NCBI RefSeq assembly: GCF_048544455.1 | Contig: NC_133526.1 | Coordinates: 12,850,001-12,914,000 of the forward strand | Direction: 5' to 3' | DNA from: Silene latifolia | Taxonomy: Eukaryota; Streptophyta; Magnoliopsida; Caryophyllales; Caryophyllaceae | Length of the DNA stretch: 64,000 nt | Shown here: piece after piece, positions 10,241-21,345 of the stretch | Layout of the letters: every line of letters begins with the position of its first letter | How positions within the stretch are numbered: position 1 is the first letter of the stretch | Notes under the pieces: model-generated | What the model saw: the letters and a program-made list of their open reading frames with translations, nothing else | Told to the model about the DNA's origin: nothing | The model's database searches: none | Made by a program: the position numbers and the translations under genes

Positions 10241-11846
10241 CTATGGCGTCGTCTTTTGGCCTTTGGCAACGTACTTGCCGAGGCTTCCCTTCCGGATCGG
10301 TTCTTCAATGGCATTCTTCGGATCTTGGCGGTTGTCGATAAGGTGACCGGTATGGCCGTGGTACTCACAGTACTGGCTCGCGTCACCGTCTCCCTTCGGC
10401 TTGGGGGGCCTTTCCCACTTCTGGCCCTCGTTTTTGCTCAGGGCGAAGACCTCGGCGGCCGATACGACGAGGGGGATTTTATCATTATACCGCCTCTGGC
10501 GGTACGTTCCCGAACTCCTCCCGGCGCCCATCGAGTCCTGTTTCCTGGCAGGTTTATCAGACCGTGACCTATTATTGTCACGGCGTCTTTCCCCAGACCG
10601 TGATCGATTATTGTCACGGCGTCTTTCACCAGATAGTGACCGAATGTTGTCACGGCGTCCTTCATCCGGGTTGTCCCCCCGGCGGCTCTGCTTTTCTGAG
10701 GGTTCGGCCTCGCTAGGGCCTACCCAGGTTTGGTGATAGTCCTACACTTTAATGGCTTGATCAGCCAATTTCCTGGCGGCGTCCAAGGTCAGGCCGCCGC
10801 TTCTGATGAGCTCGTTTTTTAGGTCTCCTCTTGGGAGGCCTTTCATCGCCGCGAAGGTCGCCCGGTTCATTGCTCGGCTCACGAATTTGCTGAACCTTGG
10901 CGTCGAACCTCTTTACATAACTTCGGAGGGACTCGCCTCCCTCCTGTCTGATAGTCAGGAGGTCTGATGTCTCCACGGCCCTCCTCCTGTTGCAGGAATA
11001 CTGGGCTAGGAACGTGTCCTTCAGATCGGCGTAACAGTATACCGACCCGTCGGGTAGCCCCTTGTACCAACTATGTGCCATCCCATGCAGTGTCGTTGGG
11101 AAAATTCGACACCAAACCTCATCGGGTTGCTCCCATACTAACATGTGAGACTCGTAAGCCTCGACGTGGTCGGTCGGGTCACCTTCCCCTTTGTATGCTA
11201 TAGGTGGTAACTTCAGCTTGGTTGGCACCTGGATTTCTAGGACGTAGGCGCTGAGGGGCTGTCTGACCACATGTCGAACGACACGCGGCGATCGGCTCCT
11301 CACATTCCTGGTCCGGCCTCTATCCTCGTGGCGAGAAGGACTTCTCCTCCGACTCTGGTGAGTCGGGCTTCTCCTCCAACTCTGACGGGTTGGGCTTCTT
11401 TCGCTCCTCCGGGGTGTGTCTCGTTCGTGCCGCGGCGACGCCGCCTTCTCCCGAGTGCGAGAAGGACTTAGGTCTACCACGACCACTTTGGGCTTCTCCG
11501 GTGTCTTGACAGGGTCAGCTTCTCCTAATGCTCCGTCCAAGTTTCTTGGGGTCACATTTTGGGCCCTGGTCTCCTGGACGGTTTCCGCCGCTCTTGTCGG
11601 TGTGACATTGTGAGCAGGCGTACTACCAATTAGGTCCAGGAGCATCTTCAGTTTTGCTACGTCAACCACATGTCCCATGATGGTGACCTGGTTGGCCGAC
11701 AGCGGCGTGTCTGGTATTATCGGCATCCCGAATTCCGGTTGGATCTCTCCGCCGGTGGAGGGCTGCACAACTCCGGACTTGTGGATGGCATCATCTTGGT
11801 AGAATTCGGTTTCGTCGGTCACGAATGCCTCTTGTTGTTTCGACAT
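10241..11846 (-). pseudogene. Gag polyprotein, element 1, frameshifted
   Basis: The likely start is the ATG at 11846 (MSKQQEAFVTDETEFY), since the open frame upstream runs into the PBS and LTR. An Arg/Ser-rich segment is followed by the retrotransposon gag domain (about residues 230-360) with YKGEGDPTDHVEAYES, W-rich HSWYKGLPDG and SLRSYVKRFDAKVQQIRE. The frame shifts near 10860. A downstream frame carries three 36-bp tandem repeats (10557-10660) encoding RRDNNRSRSG-type units and then a zinc-knuckle-like YCEYHGHTGHLIDN (about 10330-10370) whose last Cys is replaced. Gag forms the virus-like particle that packages element RNA. Confidence 0.8.
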
Positions 11847-11931
11847 CTTCTTAGCTTTTGGGGTGGGTTTTTTTTTTTGTTTTTTTTTGTTTTTTGTTTG
11901 GGAATGAATGTGACTAGCTTCTAGTGTCTTT

Positions 11932-11948
11932 CCCACAGACGGCGCCAA
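11932..11948 (-). other. Primer binding site, element 1
   Basis: Adjacent to the right LTR the minus strand reads TTGGCGCCGTCTGTGGG, a tRNA-derived primer site typical of plant gypsy elements. It is the main evidence for minus orientation. The second element has the same site at 58203-58219. Confidence 0.85.
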
Positions 11949-11949
11949 T

Positions 11950-12675
11950 TGTTCCGGGTGTAATTCCAGAGCGAGTATTGTTACCACCCGTGGCTTGTAG
12001 AATGATGTCTTGAGTTGGATTCTTCGTCTCTATCGTTCCTCTCGGCCTCTCCTGCAACAATGAACGAACTGAGGGCTTGGCTTTGTGCCAAGCGTACTCA
12101 ATTGTTCCGGGTGTAATTCCAGAGCAAGTATTGTTACCACCCGTGGCTTGTAGAATGATGTCTTGAGTTGGATTCTTCGTCTCTATCGTTCCTCTCGGCC
12201 TCTCCCCAACAATGAACGGCGAGGGCTTGGCTTTGTGCCAAGCGTACTCACTCTGACGCTCAAGTCAGTAAACTTAGAGGGGTAAGTTGTTGTTACTTGG
12301 CTAAGGATGTATTGTAGAGAGATAAGGAAGATATTACCAGATAAATAGTGATTCTTAGGTTAATTTTTGGATGCTTTCCTCAATGAAGGTTGAGGAGTAT
12401 TTATAGACTTTCACCTTTTGTCACGTAGTGGCCAAGTGGCTAGCAGGTGGAAAGACCGTTCTACCCTCGGCCGCTGGACCCATGGCAGGCCGGCCGAGGG
12501 TCTTGGATATGAGTACGCGGATATGTGTCCCTACCGGTGGTTGCCACGCCGAGACCGAGGTGACAGGCCGATAGGCTTCATCGGCTAGGCTGTCTAAGTC
12601 GTTGACTTTGCTGTGGATATCCTTGACCTTGCTCAATGTGTTGACTTGGTCAGCGGTACAGAATATGCCCCATCA
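11950..12675 (-). repeat. 5' LTR of the pol-less gypsy element
   Basis: 726 bp, nearly identical to 4291-5028 and with the same tandem duplication (copies start at 11950 and about 12102). Differences include a few bases lost in the inner copy near 12205-12225 and one lost copy of GGCCAAGT near 12430. Confidence 0.93.
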
Positions 12676-12680
12676 ATTAC

Positions 12681-13028
12681 GATTAAATTAATTATACCAT
12701 ATAAGACACTCTAATTACTCACTACCATAACACCACCATTTACAAACTTTAAAAAAAGGAAAATATAAAAAGCCAATCATGATAAGAATATATAGAAACT
12801 AATAATAGCAGTAGTAAAGAAGGTAAAATGCATCAAAAAAAAAAAAAAACACAAAACACAAAACACAAAACAAAAAAGGGAATACCACAGAAACATTAAC
12901 AGTCAGATCAAGGATAAACCAACAGACACAACATAAAATTTATAAATGTGCATACCAAATACAACTACCACATTACCCCACAAAAATATTTCAAAAAGAA
13001 CTACAAACAATAAAAGATAAACAACAAA
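12681..13028. other. AT-rich 5' flank of RPA1-like gene
   Basis: Non-coding and A/T-rich, with an A-run and ACAAAACACAAAACAC-type low complexity at about 12834-12880. It presumably holds the promoter and leader of the gene starting at 13029. No individual element is clear. Confidence 0.6.
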
Positions 13029-15362
13029 ATGGCACCTCAAATTGTCAACATTACAGCCATGGTCCCATCGAAATCGAGATATCAACTCACAGCAAGAGCA
13101 ACACGTATATGGGAGGTTGTAGCGAACCAAAGCGCCAAGCCATTATCCCTCGACATGGTCCTGCTCGACACACAGGTATTACTTACAAAATCAGAAATAA
13201 AACTTTAGTAATGAAAAGAAAGACAAATAGCAAAAAATGATATTGAACAATGCATGTCAACAGGGAGATCATATACACGCGACAATCCCACAAAAGTGGA
13301 TACACAGCTTCAAAGATGACATCCATGAAGGAAGAATATATGAAGTCGCACACTTTGAGGTTGCAAAGAACAACAGGATTTATAGACCACTACACACCAA
13401 TGAAAACCTAATCAAATCCACACCTTTTACATCCATCGTTCAGAAAACAGAAGACTCAATCAAAATAGAGAAACACAAATTCGAGTTTCACCAACTGGAA
13501 TTGATTCACGAAAGGAACAACAAGACAGACTACTTGATAGGTAAATTACCAAAGGTAACACAAAGGTAAGAGAAAATTAACACCGCCAATACAACTAACA
13601 ACATGTTCAAAATACAGATGTCACGGGCGTCCTAACTGGGGTGGAAAACAAAACAGAAGTACGAACAGGAAAAGGCATAACAGAGATACGAAACATCTAC
13701 ATAGAAGATGAAAGGTAAGACAATCAAACCTACTTTAACACAACGTATAAAAAAACCACAAAAAGCTAACAAGCATAAGTCACAGACAGAATGAAGTCAG
13801 GGCCACATTATGGGGAGAGGCAGCAAACTTTATCAACGAGGACGATACACGAGAACTAGGAGTCACCCAAATCATTGTCCTCACATCAGTGAGGGTAGCC
13901 CGCTGCAAAGGTAATAAACATTTAAATAAAACAAGCAGCCGTAACAATATGGAACTAACACCAAAAAAAACGCAGATGAATACCAACTAAGTAGCACATA
14001 CGGAACAAAGGTCTACATCAACCTCCAAATACCGGAAGCCAAAGACCTACTAGAGAGGTAAGAAAAACAGAGGCAAAAAAAACAAAAGACAAGGAAGAGG
14101 AAATAAATTTTAACCGAAATATAAAAACAAAATGAAACAGGATTGCAAAGCCGAGAACTGTACAACGCATAGAAAACAACAAACAAGAACAAACGGAGGA
14201 AGTTATGCTGGCAAATAGGAAAACACTAATGGAGCTCACAGAGATGGACCAAACTGACCCGGTAAGCACCTTGAAGAAATTATTTATTTAACGCACACCA
14301 CAAAGAAATTAACCATCTGTAAATGTCCAATGCCCAAATAATTAAAAAAAAATAGAAACAAACTTTCACATGCCGAGGAGTGATATCAAGTGTTCGCACC
14401 GACGTGGAATGGAGATACATATCCTGCCCAACATGCAGAAAAGGCCTAGACGCAGACAACGTCTGCCCAAAATGCATAGAGGAAATCCAATACCCAACCC
14501 AAAGGTAAAGCCAAAGCACCACAACCACAAAACAAATCAGAAAATTACAAAGTTAACAAAATTATTGCCACAGGTACAGAATACTTGCAACACTAGATGA
14601 CGGAAACTCGGAAGCAAACATTGTCATCTTTGATAAAGAAGCATAAAAGGTCATCGGAAAACCAGTAGCAAAGGTTCTAGGGATCTACGAAAAGGTAAAC
14701 AACATAGACAAACATGATCACAACTTTAAGGAAACAAAGATATAACAAAATTAAAATGCAGGAAAAAGGGAAGCAGAAGGTATATGAGATTCTCCAAGAC
14801 TGCGTTGGGAGACAATTCACATTTAAAGTCATCATCGGAACAACAAACTACGGAGACACAAGAGAACTGAAGGTAGTGAAGACATACTTGGGCGACGAAC
14901 CAAAAGCGGTAAGAACAAACGCTAATATACGAATAAACCACATACAAAAACCCATCAGCAACTAACATACAACTTCCAAAATACAGGACCCAATTACTCC
15001 AGCAATAGGGACTGACTTGGTGATGGAGCCAAAGACACCTGAAAAAGACAAGGGGAAAACAAGTGAAGGGTAAGTAAAAAACAATCAGCAACACCACACC
15101 AAATGACTAACACATACACAAGAACCACGTGATAATCCCATAATCAAATGACAGGAAGGATGTGGAAAAGGCAACAATAGAGCCGGTGGAAGACAGATGG
15201 CCGGGAGACAAACAAGCGACAACGTCGAGAGGAGGAACCACAAGTCGAGCCGGCGACAGAAGCAACACATGCTTAACAACAACAGAGATTCAAGTAAAAA
15301 GACTAATGCAAAGCAGACGACTGAAACAGATAACCACACAGGAGCAATGCAACTACTTATAA
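13029..15362 (+). pseudogene. RPA1-like (RPA70) single-strand DNA-binding protein gene
   Basis: Eleven exons with GT-AG borders join into 519 codons: 13029-13175, 13264-13540, 13618-13714, 13786-13910, 13976-14057, 14141-14261, 14356-14504, 14574-14694, 14762-14908, 14987-15069, 15155-15362. The product has the plant RPA70/DUF223 layout: an N-terminal OB fold (GDHIHATIPQKW, GRIYEVAHFEV), a second OB fold (VTGVLTGVENK, EVRATLWGEAANFI, TYGTKVYINLQIPEA) and a C-terminal Zn-binding OB fold (FTCRGVISSV, then CPTC...CPKC at exon 7). RPA binds single-stranded DNA. Such genes are carried by plant Helitrons, and a Helitron 3' end lies 1.26 kb downstream. One in-frame TAA (14644-14646, exon 8) truncates the protein, so I call it a pseudogene. 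All splice phases agree, so the decay is recent. Confidence 0.82.
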
Positions 15363-16589
15363 ACCATTATTAAAACCAAAAGGATCAAATATAACAACAC
15401 TAAAAGTGTCTTTCAAACCTACATCAGCAAGATCATCAATAAGATTAGTAGCTATTAACTATTGATTACGACTTACTAACATCATGCATGCCCTTCATCA
15501 TCGAGGCGGTCACTAAGCGGGTTTATGTGGACAACTCCGACATGTCCTTCCCGGTTGTCGGACCTGCGAGTTCCTCACGTTTCATTACCTGGTCATGCGA
15601 CCAAAATTTGCAAATTTGCAGCTACAAGAACCAAAACAATTAATACACTAACATTACCTCCGTCAATAATATGGACACTTTTCCAAACACGGACACGTCT
15701 CTCAAGACTGGCGGAAAATCGACAGATAGTCGTGTTAAACGCCGCTCCCAAACTAGAATCAAATCATATGTACAACTAACCCTAATTTCCCCAAATATTC
15801 AGGATCCTAATTGCTTTCGGGGGAGAATAAAAGATGAAAGGCGGGATTAATGGAACGGAACATACAACATAAACGGGAAGGGATGATACAATACTCTTGA
15901 TTAGTTCGGGTGACGGAATACGAACTTCAAGATCGGATATGGAGTTGAAGGAGGAATTGGGGATCTAGAGATGCCAATTTGTTGTACGGCGGGATTAATT
16001 GAATTGGGGATCTAAAATGAGAATAAATGATGAACGGCGGGATTAATGGAACTGGGGATCAAATAGGGACTTAGTTTCAATTAAATTACAAATAAAATAA
16101 TTAATTAATACCGGCATTAAATCGTAGACACTATTCCAATATTAATAAAAAAATAGATGGTGCAGCTTCTAAAACACCGTACCATATACAATAAATAATC
16201 TCCAATAAACGGGAAATAATAGATGTTCAATCCTGTCTCCTATCATATCCATACAAAAACACAATATCAAAATTTTTTGCTCAACAATAGCAAAATCAAA
16301 CTAAAATTACCCGTCCAAATTAGACCAACACTATCGCACTTCTCATTTACACAATCGACGACACCAATATCTTCACCCCGGACAAAGGGAAAATAAAACC
16401 AATGGAGCATCTATTGTTCTGTGCAATGGTATTATGTGACGCACAAACAACAACTACAAATATAATCAACTATAATGGAATAGAGAAATAACAAAACAAC
16501 CTATACGAGAAAGTTAAATAGCACCACACTAACGAAACAATACAAGATAATCAGAAAACAAACACAAACTAGAAACTAAAAACAAAGAA
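15363..16589. other. Non-coding 3' part of Helitron
   Basis: AT-rich, with no convincing ORF. GGGGATCTA/GGGGATCAAA and GGCGGGATTAATGGAA phrases recur at about 15841-16080, suggesting local duplication. It leads into the Helitron terminus. Confidence 0.6.
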
Positions 16590-16619
16590 ACCTGTGATTC
16601 CCACGGGTCCCAAAACTAG
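16590..16619 (+). mobile_element. Helitron 3' terminus (hairpin + CTAG)
   Basis: ACCTGTGATTCCCACGGGT can form a 7-bp stem (one T-G pair) at 16590-16608, followed by CCCAAAA and CTAG, with T as the next base. This is the standard Helitron end, a subterminal hairpin then CTRR inserted before T. The plus orientation agrees with the RPA1-like gene. The 5' TC end was not identified; it may lie left of the gypsy element or outside the window. Confidence 0.7.
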
Positions 16620-17495
16620 TTAGTATCTAATAAAGAAAAATAGTTTGTTACGTCGTAATAAAATACAAAAAATAATATTTTCATATTTTAAGAGGGACTT
16701 TTCTTTTATTATCAAAAGGATATGGATATATCCTGATCCAATCCAGATCTTGTGGATCCGGATATGGATATGGGAATTTCAGATCCTGTAAATATGGATC
16801 GGGTCTGAATCTTATAGGATCCTATCCAGATCCTACCCATTGTCATCCCTATTTGAAATGTATACTTGTATTTGAGATAACTTTTACTCTTGATAAAGTC
16901 AATTCATAGGGGTAGTTTTATCTCTCTTAGATCTTAAAGGGGGAATTTTCAAAAAAAATCTCTCAGATGTCAAACCTAATTTATTTGCTCCATCAGCTGG
17001 CAAGATTGACTCGACCCGAGTGACCTAAGCTGAACCCGAGCAAACCCGATCTCACAGAACCCGAGAACATTGCAACCTCAAACCGACTTTTCCACCTGTG
17101 ACCTCACACAAACCCGATGATCAGTGACCCAAACCCGAACAAGAACCAAACCCGGCCCGAAATTGACTCGACTCGATACTAAACAAATTAAATTGATGGT
17201 CTGACAAATATTAAGTTTAATATTAATCAAGATGAATATATTTAGTATTTAGAATGATACGTTTGATTTAGATATGAAGTAATTAAACTAAATAATGATT
17301 AAAAACTAAATTTAATTATCAAAATTGAAGTAATGCGATAAACTAACTGGATTCGACAATGACCCGACCCAAACCTGACCTGAATTGATACATCATCCGA
17401 CCCCATAACGATCCGACCCGAATCCGATACGACATGACCTAACTTGACCCGACCTAACTGACCCGATTGCCACCTCTAGCCACACCCCACTCATC
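16620..17495. other. Degenerate simple-sequence region
   Basis: No gene. Two low-complexity blocks: GGATATGG/GATCC phrases at about 16715-16860 and degenerate GACCCGA phrases at about 17005-17480. Similar GACCCG-rich sequence recurs at about 62920-63060. Confidence 0.7.
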
Positions 17496-17500
17496 TTCTT

Positions 17501-18844
17501 TGTAACACCCTCACTTACCAAGAAGGCTTGCCAAGACCTTCCCAAAAAGTAAGGGCGCTACCATCTCGGTTGCCCGAGTTAAGTATATAAAATAGACCAT
17601 AAAAGAACAACTATTTTTCTCTTTACAATTTACAGTGGAAACAAAGAGAAAAGAACTAACTATTACACTATAAGAAAGTACAACTAGTGAACTACTATCG
17701 ACTCAAGCCAACTTTTTGTCATGCGATCACTCTAGCATCGCAGCTACAACAAGACAGTAACCATAGCAACCTGAAAAGTCTCACTGCTCACCATTTGTCG
17801 GCAATATCAATTGGATCACCGCATACACAGACAAAGAGAGGAAACACACAAACACACCACACAAGTTAGTAACAGAATAATAAGCCAGTAGAATAAAGTA
17901 ACGCATGTAAACAATACAACTCAATCCAACGATTGCCAAACTCCACCACTCTAACCACATAGTATCCAATGGTTCCAATCGCAACAAGTAACCAACACCG
18001 CCAGTGGGAGACCGCAGTCTTGCCACTTAAGCCTCGCTCATCGCAACGAGCGAACCTAGATCATTAATGTGCGCATCCCCTCGTAACGGGAGCCACAAGG
18101 GGCGAACTTGGGAGTGAAGATCATCTCTTGACAGTGGCTTCACAATCAATACCGATAACAACTAACCATACCATCACCGCCATCTCAATACTGTAACTGA
18201 GTCAACACAACCATACAACCACAACAAAGATGATCACATAATACAATTAGACAGACAACCATGAACTCAAACTGAGTAGGGAAACCCTACCTTTTCGCTA
18301 TTCCATAGAAACACATCAATCAATTACCGCGCCAAGCATGAATCCGCGTCTTACCCAACCATGATTATGTCCTATTACTAAACTATCAAGATAGACAATA
18401 CGATAAACCAATATCCACAAACTAACCTCAAAGAACAAACAGATGTTGACGAGGGCGACGACTCAACTCGATGACTCCATGCATAAGCTATCTCTATTTC
18501 CTGATTAGTGTCCAAGGTTAACTCATGATTGGGTGGTGAGAGATAAGAGAATCGCGAGAGAGAGAAAATTCGGTTTAGGAAAAGATGAAAATGTATAGTG
18601 GAAATGAATTATGTCGCAGCCTCTCTGCTTTATATTAACACGTTTTCAGAACGCGTACTCGGTCGAGTATGAAACATGCTCGGCTGAGTACCCTCCATTC
18701 GGTCGAGTACCCACTTTACTCAGCCGAATGACCCTTACTTGGTCGAGTGACCAATAAGGAATGTGAACTCCCTTTTCCATTCTACCAAGGGTATTTCATG
18801 GTCAATGGTTCAGTCAATGGGTCCCTAACAGGGCGGGTATTAAA
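17501..18844 (+). mobile_element. Solo LTR, CTCGGYCGAG-palindrome family
   Basis: It begins TGTAACACCC and ends near GTATTAAA (probably a mutated TATTACA), with the 5-bp TSD TTCTT at 17496-17500 and 18845-18849. The 1344-bp body aligns in order with the solo LTR at 54481-55857: CTACCATCTCGGTTGCCCGAG, CTGCTCACCATTTGTCG, CATTAATGTGCGCATCCCC, GAGTAGGGAAACCCTACC. Near its 3' end (18650-18745) is a cluster of palindromic CTCGGTCGAG-like sites. No internal domains flank it. Confidence 0.8.
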
Positions 18845-18849
18845 TTCTT

Positions 18850-19200
18850 CCCTTTCGATCTCTCAACTCATTCGCTGGAGATGTAGCTACTCTTTGGCCC
18901 ATCTCCGGCGGTCCGATTTTACTTGGACTAGCATTGCGCCGGTTTTAACCTCTTGACCGTTTGGCGTTTTGCACCCTTTTTTAGCGGTATATAGGATAAT
19001 ACGCCATTTAAATGCAATAATATGCGCACTTGAAAGTGGTGTAATGTGTTGTTAGGGCCCGAACAGATGATTATAGTGGAAGATGAGATACCATGGTCAT
19101 TGCCATGCATATCGAGCCTTTTTCAACTTTCTTTTTCATATGGGTAACTTCTTTTAAATTATTGTATGTAATATCATGGTGAAAATTATCTGAATATATA
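18850..19200. other. Spacer between LTR copies
   Basis: AT-rich, and I see no gene or clear repeat. Confidence 0.6.
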
Positions 19201-20090
19201 TTGGAACACTCCCATGTTTCCGATGATCTTTAATAAGACATTTTCAAGTAAATAAGTATCTTACCATCTCAGTTATCCGAGGCTGTACATATTAAATCAA
19301 TAATAAAGATAAATTTAAGAACTTTATCAAAAGTCACAAGGTACATCAGAATCACAAATAGTAAAGTATAGTCTAAACTGGATATAACTATAAAGTAAGA
19401 CTCTAAGGGCATTCACGCGTCCTCCATCCTCATCCAGCAATCCATATCACGACAACATCATTACTTGTTGATAACTGCTCACCATTTGTCGAATGTATCA
19501 AATGGATCATCGCAGATAGCGTTAAAAGATATTGACAAAAGAGAAGGCACAAGTCAACTAACAGTTGAGTAATAAAAATCAAGTTCGTACATAACACAAC
19601 AATAGACACAATCAATCTCTAACTCAATCCCATCATCAATCAGTAAGTGTGCTACGTATCACATGACATACAATGCATGCTACCGATCACATATTCACAT
19701 GGCACCCAGAGCATGTTACAAATCACATGACACATATCTCATACTTGTTACTAAACGAATAACAAGACTTGTCTCTCGACGCGTGCTATGGATCACACGA
19801 CATATATCATGTACGCGTTACGGATCACATGACACATCGTGCTTGATACGAATCGCAAGACACGAACTACCCAGATCATTAATGTGCACATTCTTCTTGT
19901 GGCGGGCTACACGAGAAGCGATCTCAGAGTGGAGTCAAACACTCGTATTGACCCCTCATCAACAATCATATCACAATCAATCTCAACATCATATATAGTC
20001 CATCAATCCCAACATCATTATACAATCAAGAAGAATCATACTAAGCTGAAAGTTGAGTAGAGATAACCTATTTTCTTTGCAATATGCAAG
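19201..20090 (+). repeat. Decayed copy of the 17501 LTR family
   Basis: It shares blocks in order with 17501-18844 and 54481-55857: TTACCATCTCAGTTATCCGAG, AACTGCTCACCATTTGTCG, GATCATTAATGTGCACAT and a diverged GTTGAGTAGAGATAACCTA. A degenerate array of ATCACATGACACAT-type units at about 19655-19865 is unique to this copy. The ends and TSD are not recognisable, so it is older than the other two. Confidence 0.65.
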
Positions 20091-20490
20091 ACCCTTCATG
20101 ACATTATTAAAAACATGCTAAGTTTGATAATGTAATAAACACGGTCATAATTTATAATAATTAATTCAAACTCTCACATTTGATAACATGGTATTAAATC
20201 TCAGTATGAGATTAGGCTATTGGAATCGGTTTAAGTTAAGCTTCAAAAGCGACCAAAATCGAATTGTCCAAGGAATCTGTTTGAGTTAAGCTTCAAAAGC
20301 GACCAATATCGAATTTTACAATGCAATTTATACATCTCGATTACAATGTCATAATGCTAACTAATGTTTGACGCCATCACAAAGCCGAAAGCCCAAAAAG
20401 CATGCCCCAAAACTTTACATTATGAAAGTATTTAGATAGCTTCGAGTAGACACAAGTAATACAAACAAGTAGTCAAACACCATAAATAAA

Positions 20491-21193
20491 GGGTGATGCT
20501 CATTTATGGACATGTTTTACTCTTTTATGTACGAAAATGACCATTTTACCCTTTTTATTCCAGCTCCCAAATCTTCAATTTTGTTTCTCTATTCAATTTC
20601 CTCTTGAATACCGCCACCTCCCTCCACCACTCCTGCCACCACCTTGCCACTGTCCTTCCCGACCTCAGCTTGCCGCCAACCACCGCCTCGCTTGCCTTGA
20701 TTGACGACATCCACCACACTAATGCCCGACCACCGCCGCTTCTTACTCACCTCTAACCCCAATTGTGCTACTTCCAAATTCCAATTTGTACAGTCTCTTG
20801 TGCACAAAAATTGGAGACGTTGACAATCTGTAAAAATTCTGAATCCATGCCATGCGAAATTGGAAATCGAAGCCATCATACTCTTTAATTACAGTTTTGG
20901 TGGTTATTGCCTCCGTCAGATTTATTTTTGGGGGTTTTGTTTGTTTCCATAAATTGGTCTGTCCAACCATTGTAATTATTTTCCATGAATTTTAAATCCA
21001 TCATTTTCACTCCACTCGAGTGCTACTTCTTGATATACTCCGAATAAATTGTGTCTTTGACGGATTTGATTAATTTTATGAGGGAGAGAATTAGAGAAAC
21101 TTAGAGAGAGAATTAGACAAAGGGTATACAATGAAAAAATAATGAAAAAAAGTCCTTAAAAAAGTAAAATCCGTTCATAAATGAGCAACTACG
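20491..21193. mobile_element. Non-autonomous TIR element, probable 8-bp TSD
   Basis: The left end GGGTGATGCTCATTTATG pairs with the right end, whose reverse complement is CGTAGTTGCTCATTTATG, and similarity continues through TTTTACT. The possible TSD TAAATAAA is at 20483-20490 and 21194-21201. The 703-bp interior is C-rich near 20610-20760 (CCGCCACC phrases) and could be a captured gene piece. No transposase. An 8-bp TSD would fit hAT, but the family is not certain. Confidence 0.55.
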
Positions 21194-21345
21194 TAAATAA
21201 ATCCCGTAAATTAGTTATTGAGTTGAAATATTAAGTGGACATAACAAATGTTAACACACATCCTCAAATTTTAGTGGACAAAAGCACCAAAACTATTCTC
21301 ACCAACTGATTGATTACTCGGTAGGATTGATTCTAGGAAGACACG

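Larger units (their letters stand above)
4291..12675 (-). mobile_element. Tat-type Ty3/gypsy LTR element lacking pol
   Basis: The 8385-bp element is bounded by LTRs beginning TGTTCCGGGTG and ending CCCCATCA on the plus strand, with the 5-bp TSD ATTAC at 4286-4290 and 12676-12680. The PBS beside the right LTR fixes the orientation as minus. Order along the element: 5' LTR (11950-12675), PBS, gag, protease, a 168-bp tandem-repeat block, a long ORF on the opposite (plus) strand, polypurine tract, 3' LTR (4291-5028). No reverse transcriptase, RNase H or integrase is visible between about 9640 and 8346. An antisense ORF between pol and the 3' LTR is known for Tat-lineage elements (Grande, RIRE2, Retand relatives). 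The LTRs differ by only a few substitutions and small indels, so the insertion looks recent. It must have used enzymes from a relative such as the element at 46890-58794. Confidence 0.92.

Noticed and set aside
16720-17480. Regulatory array of GGATAT and GACCCGA motifs
   Set aside because: Degenerate simple sequence of a kind common in plant intergenic DNA; no link to a gene.
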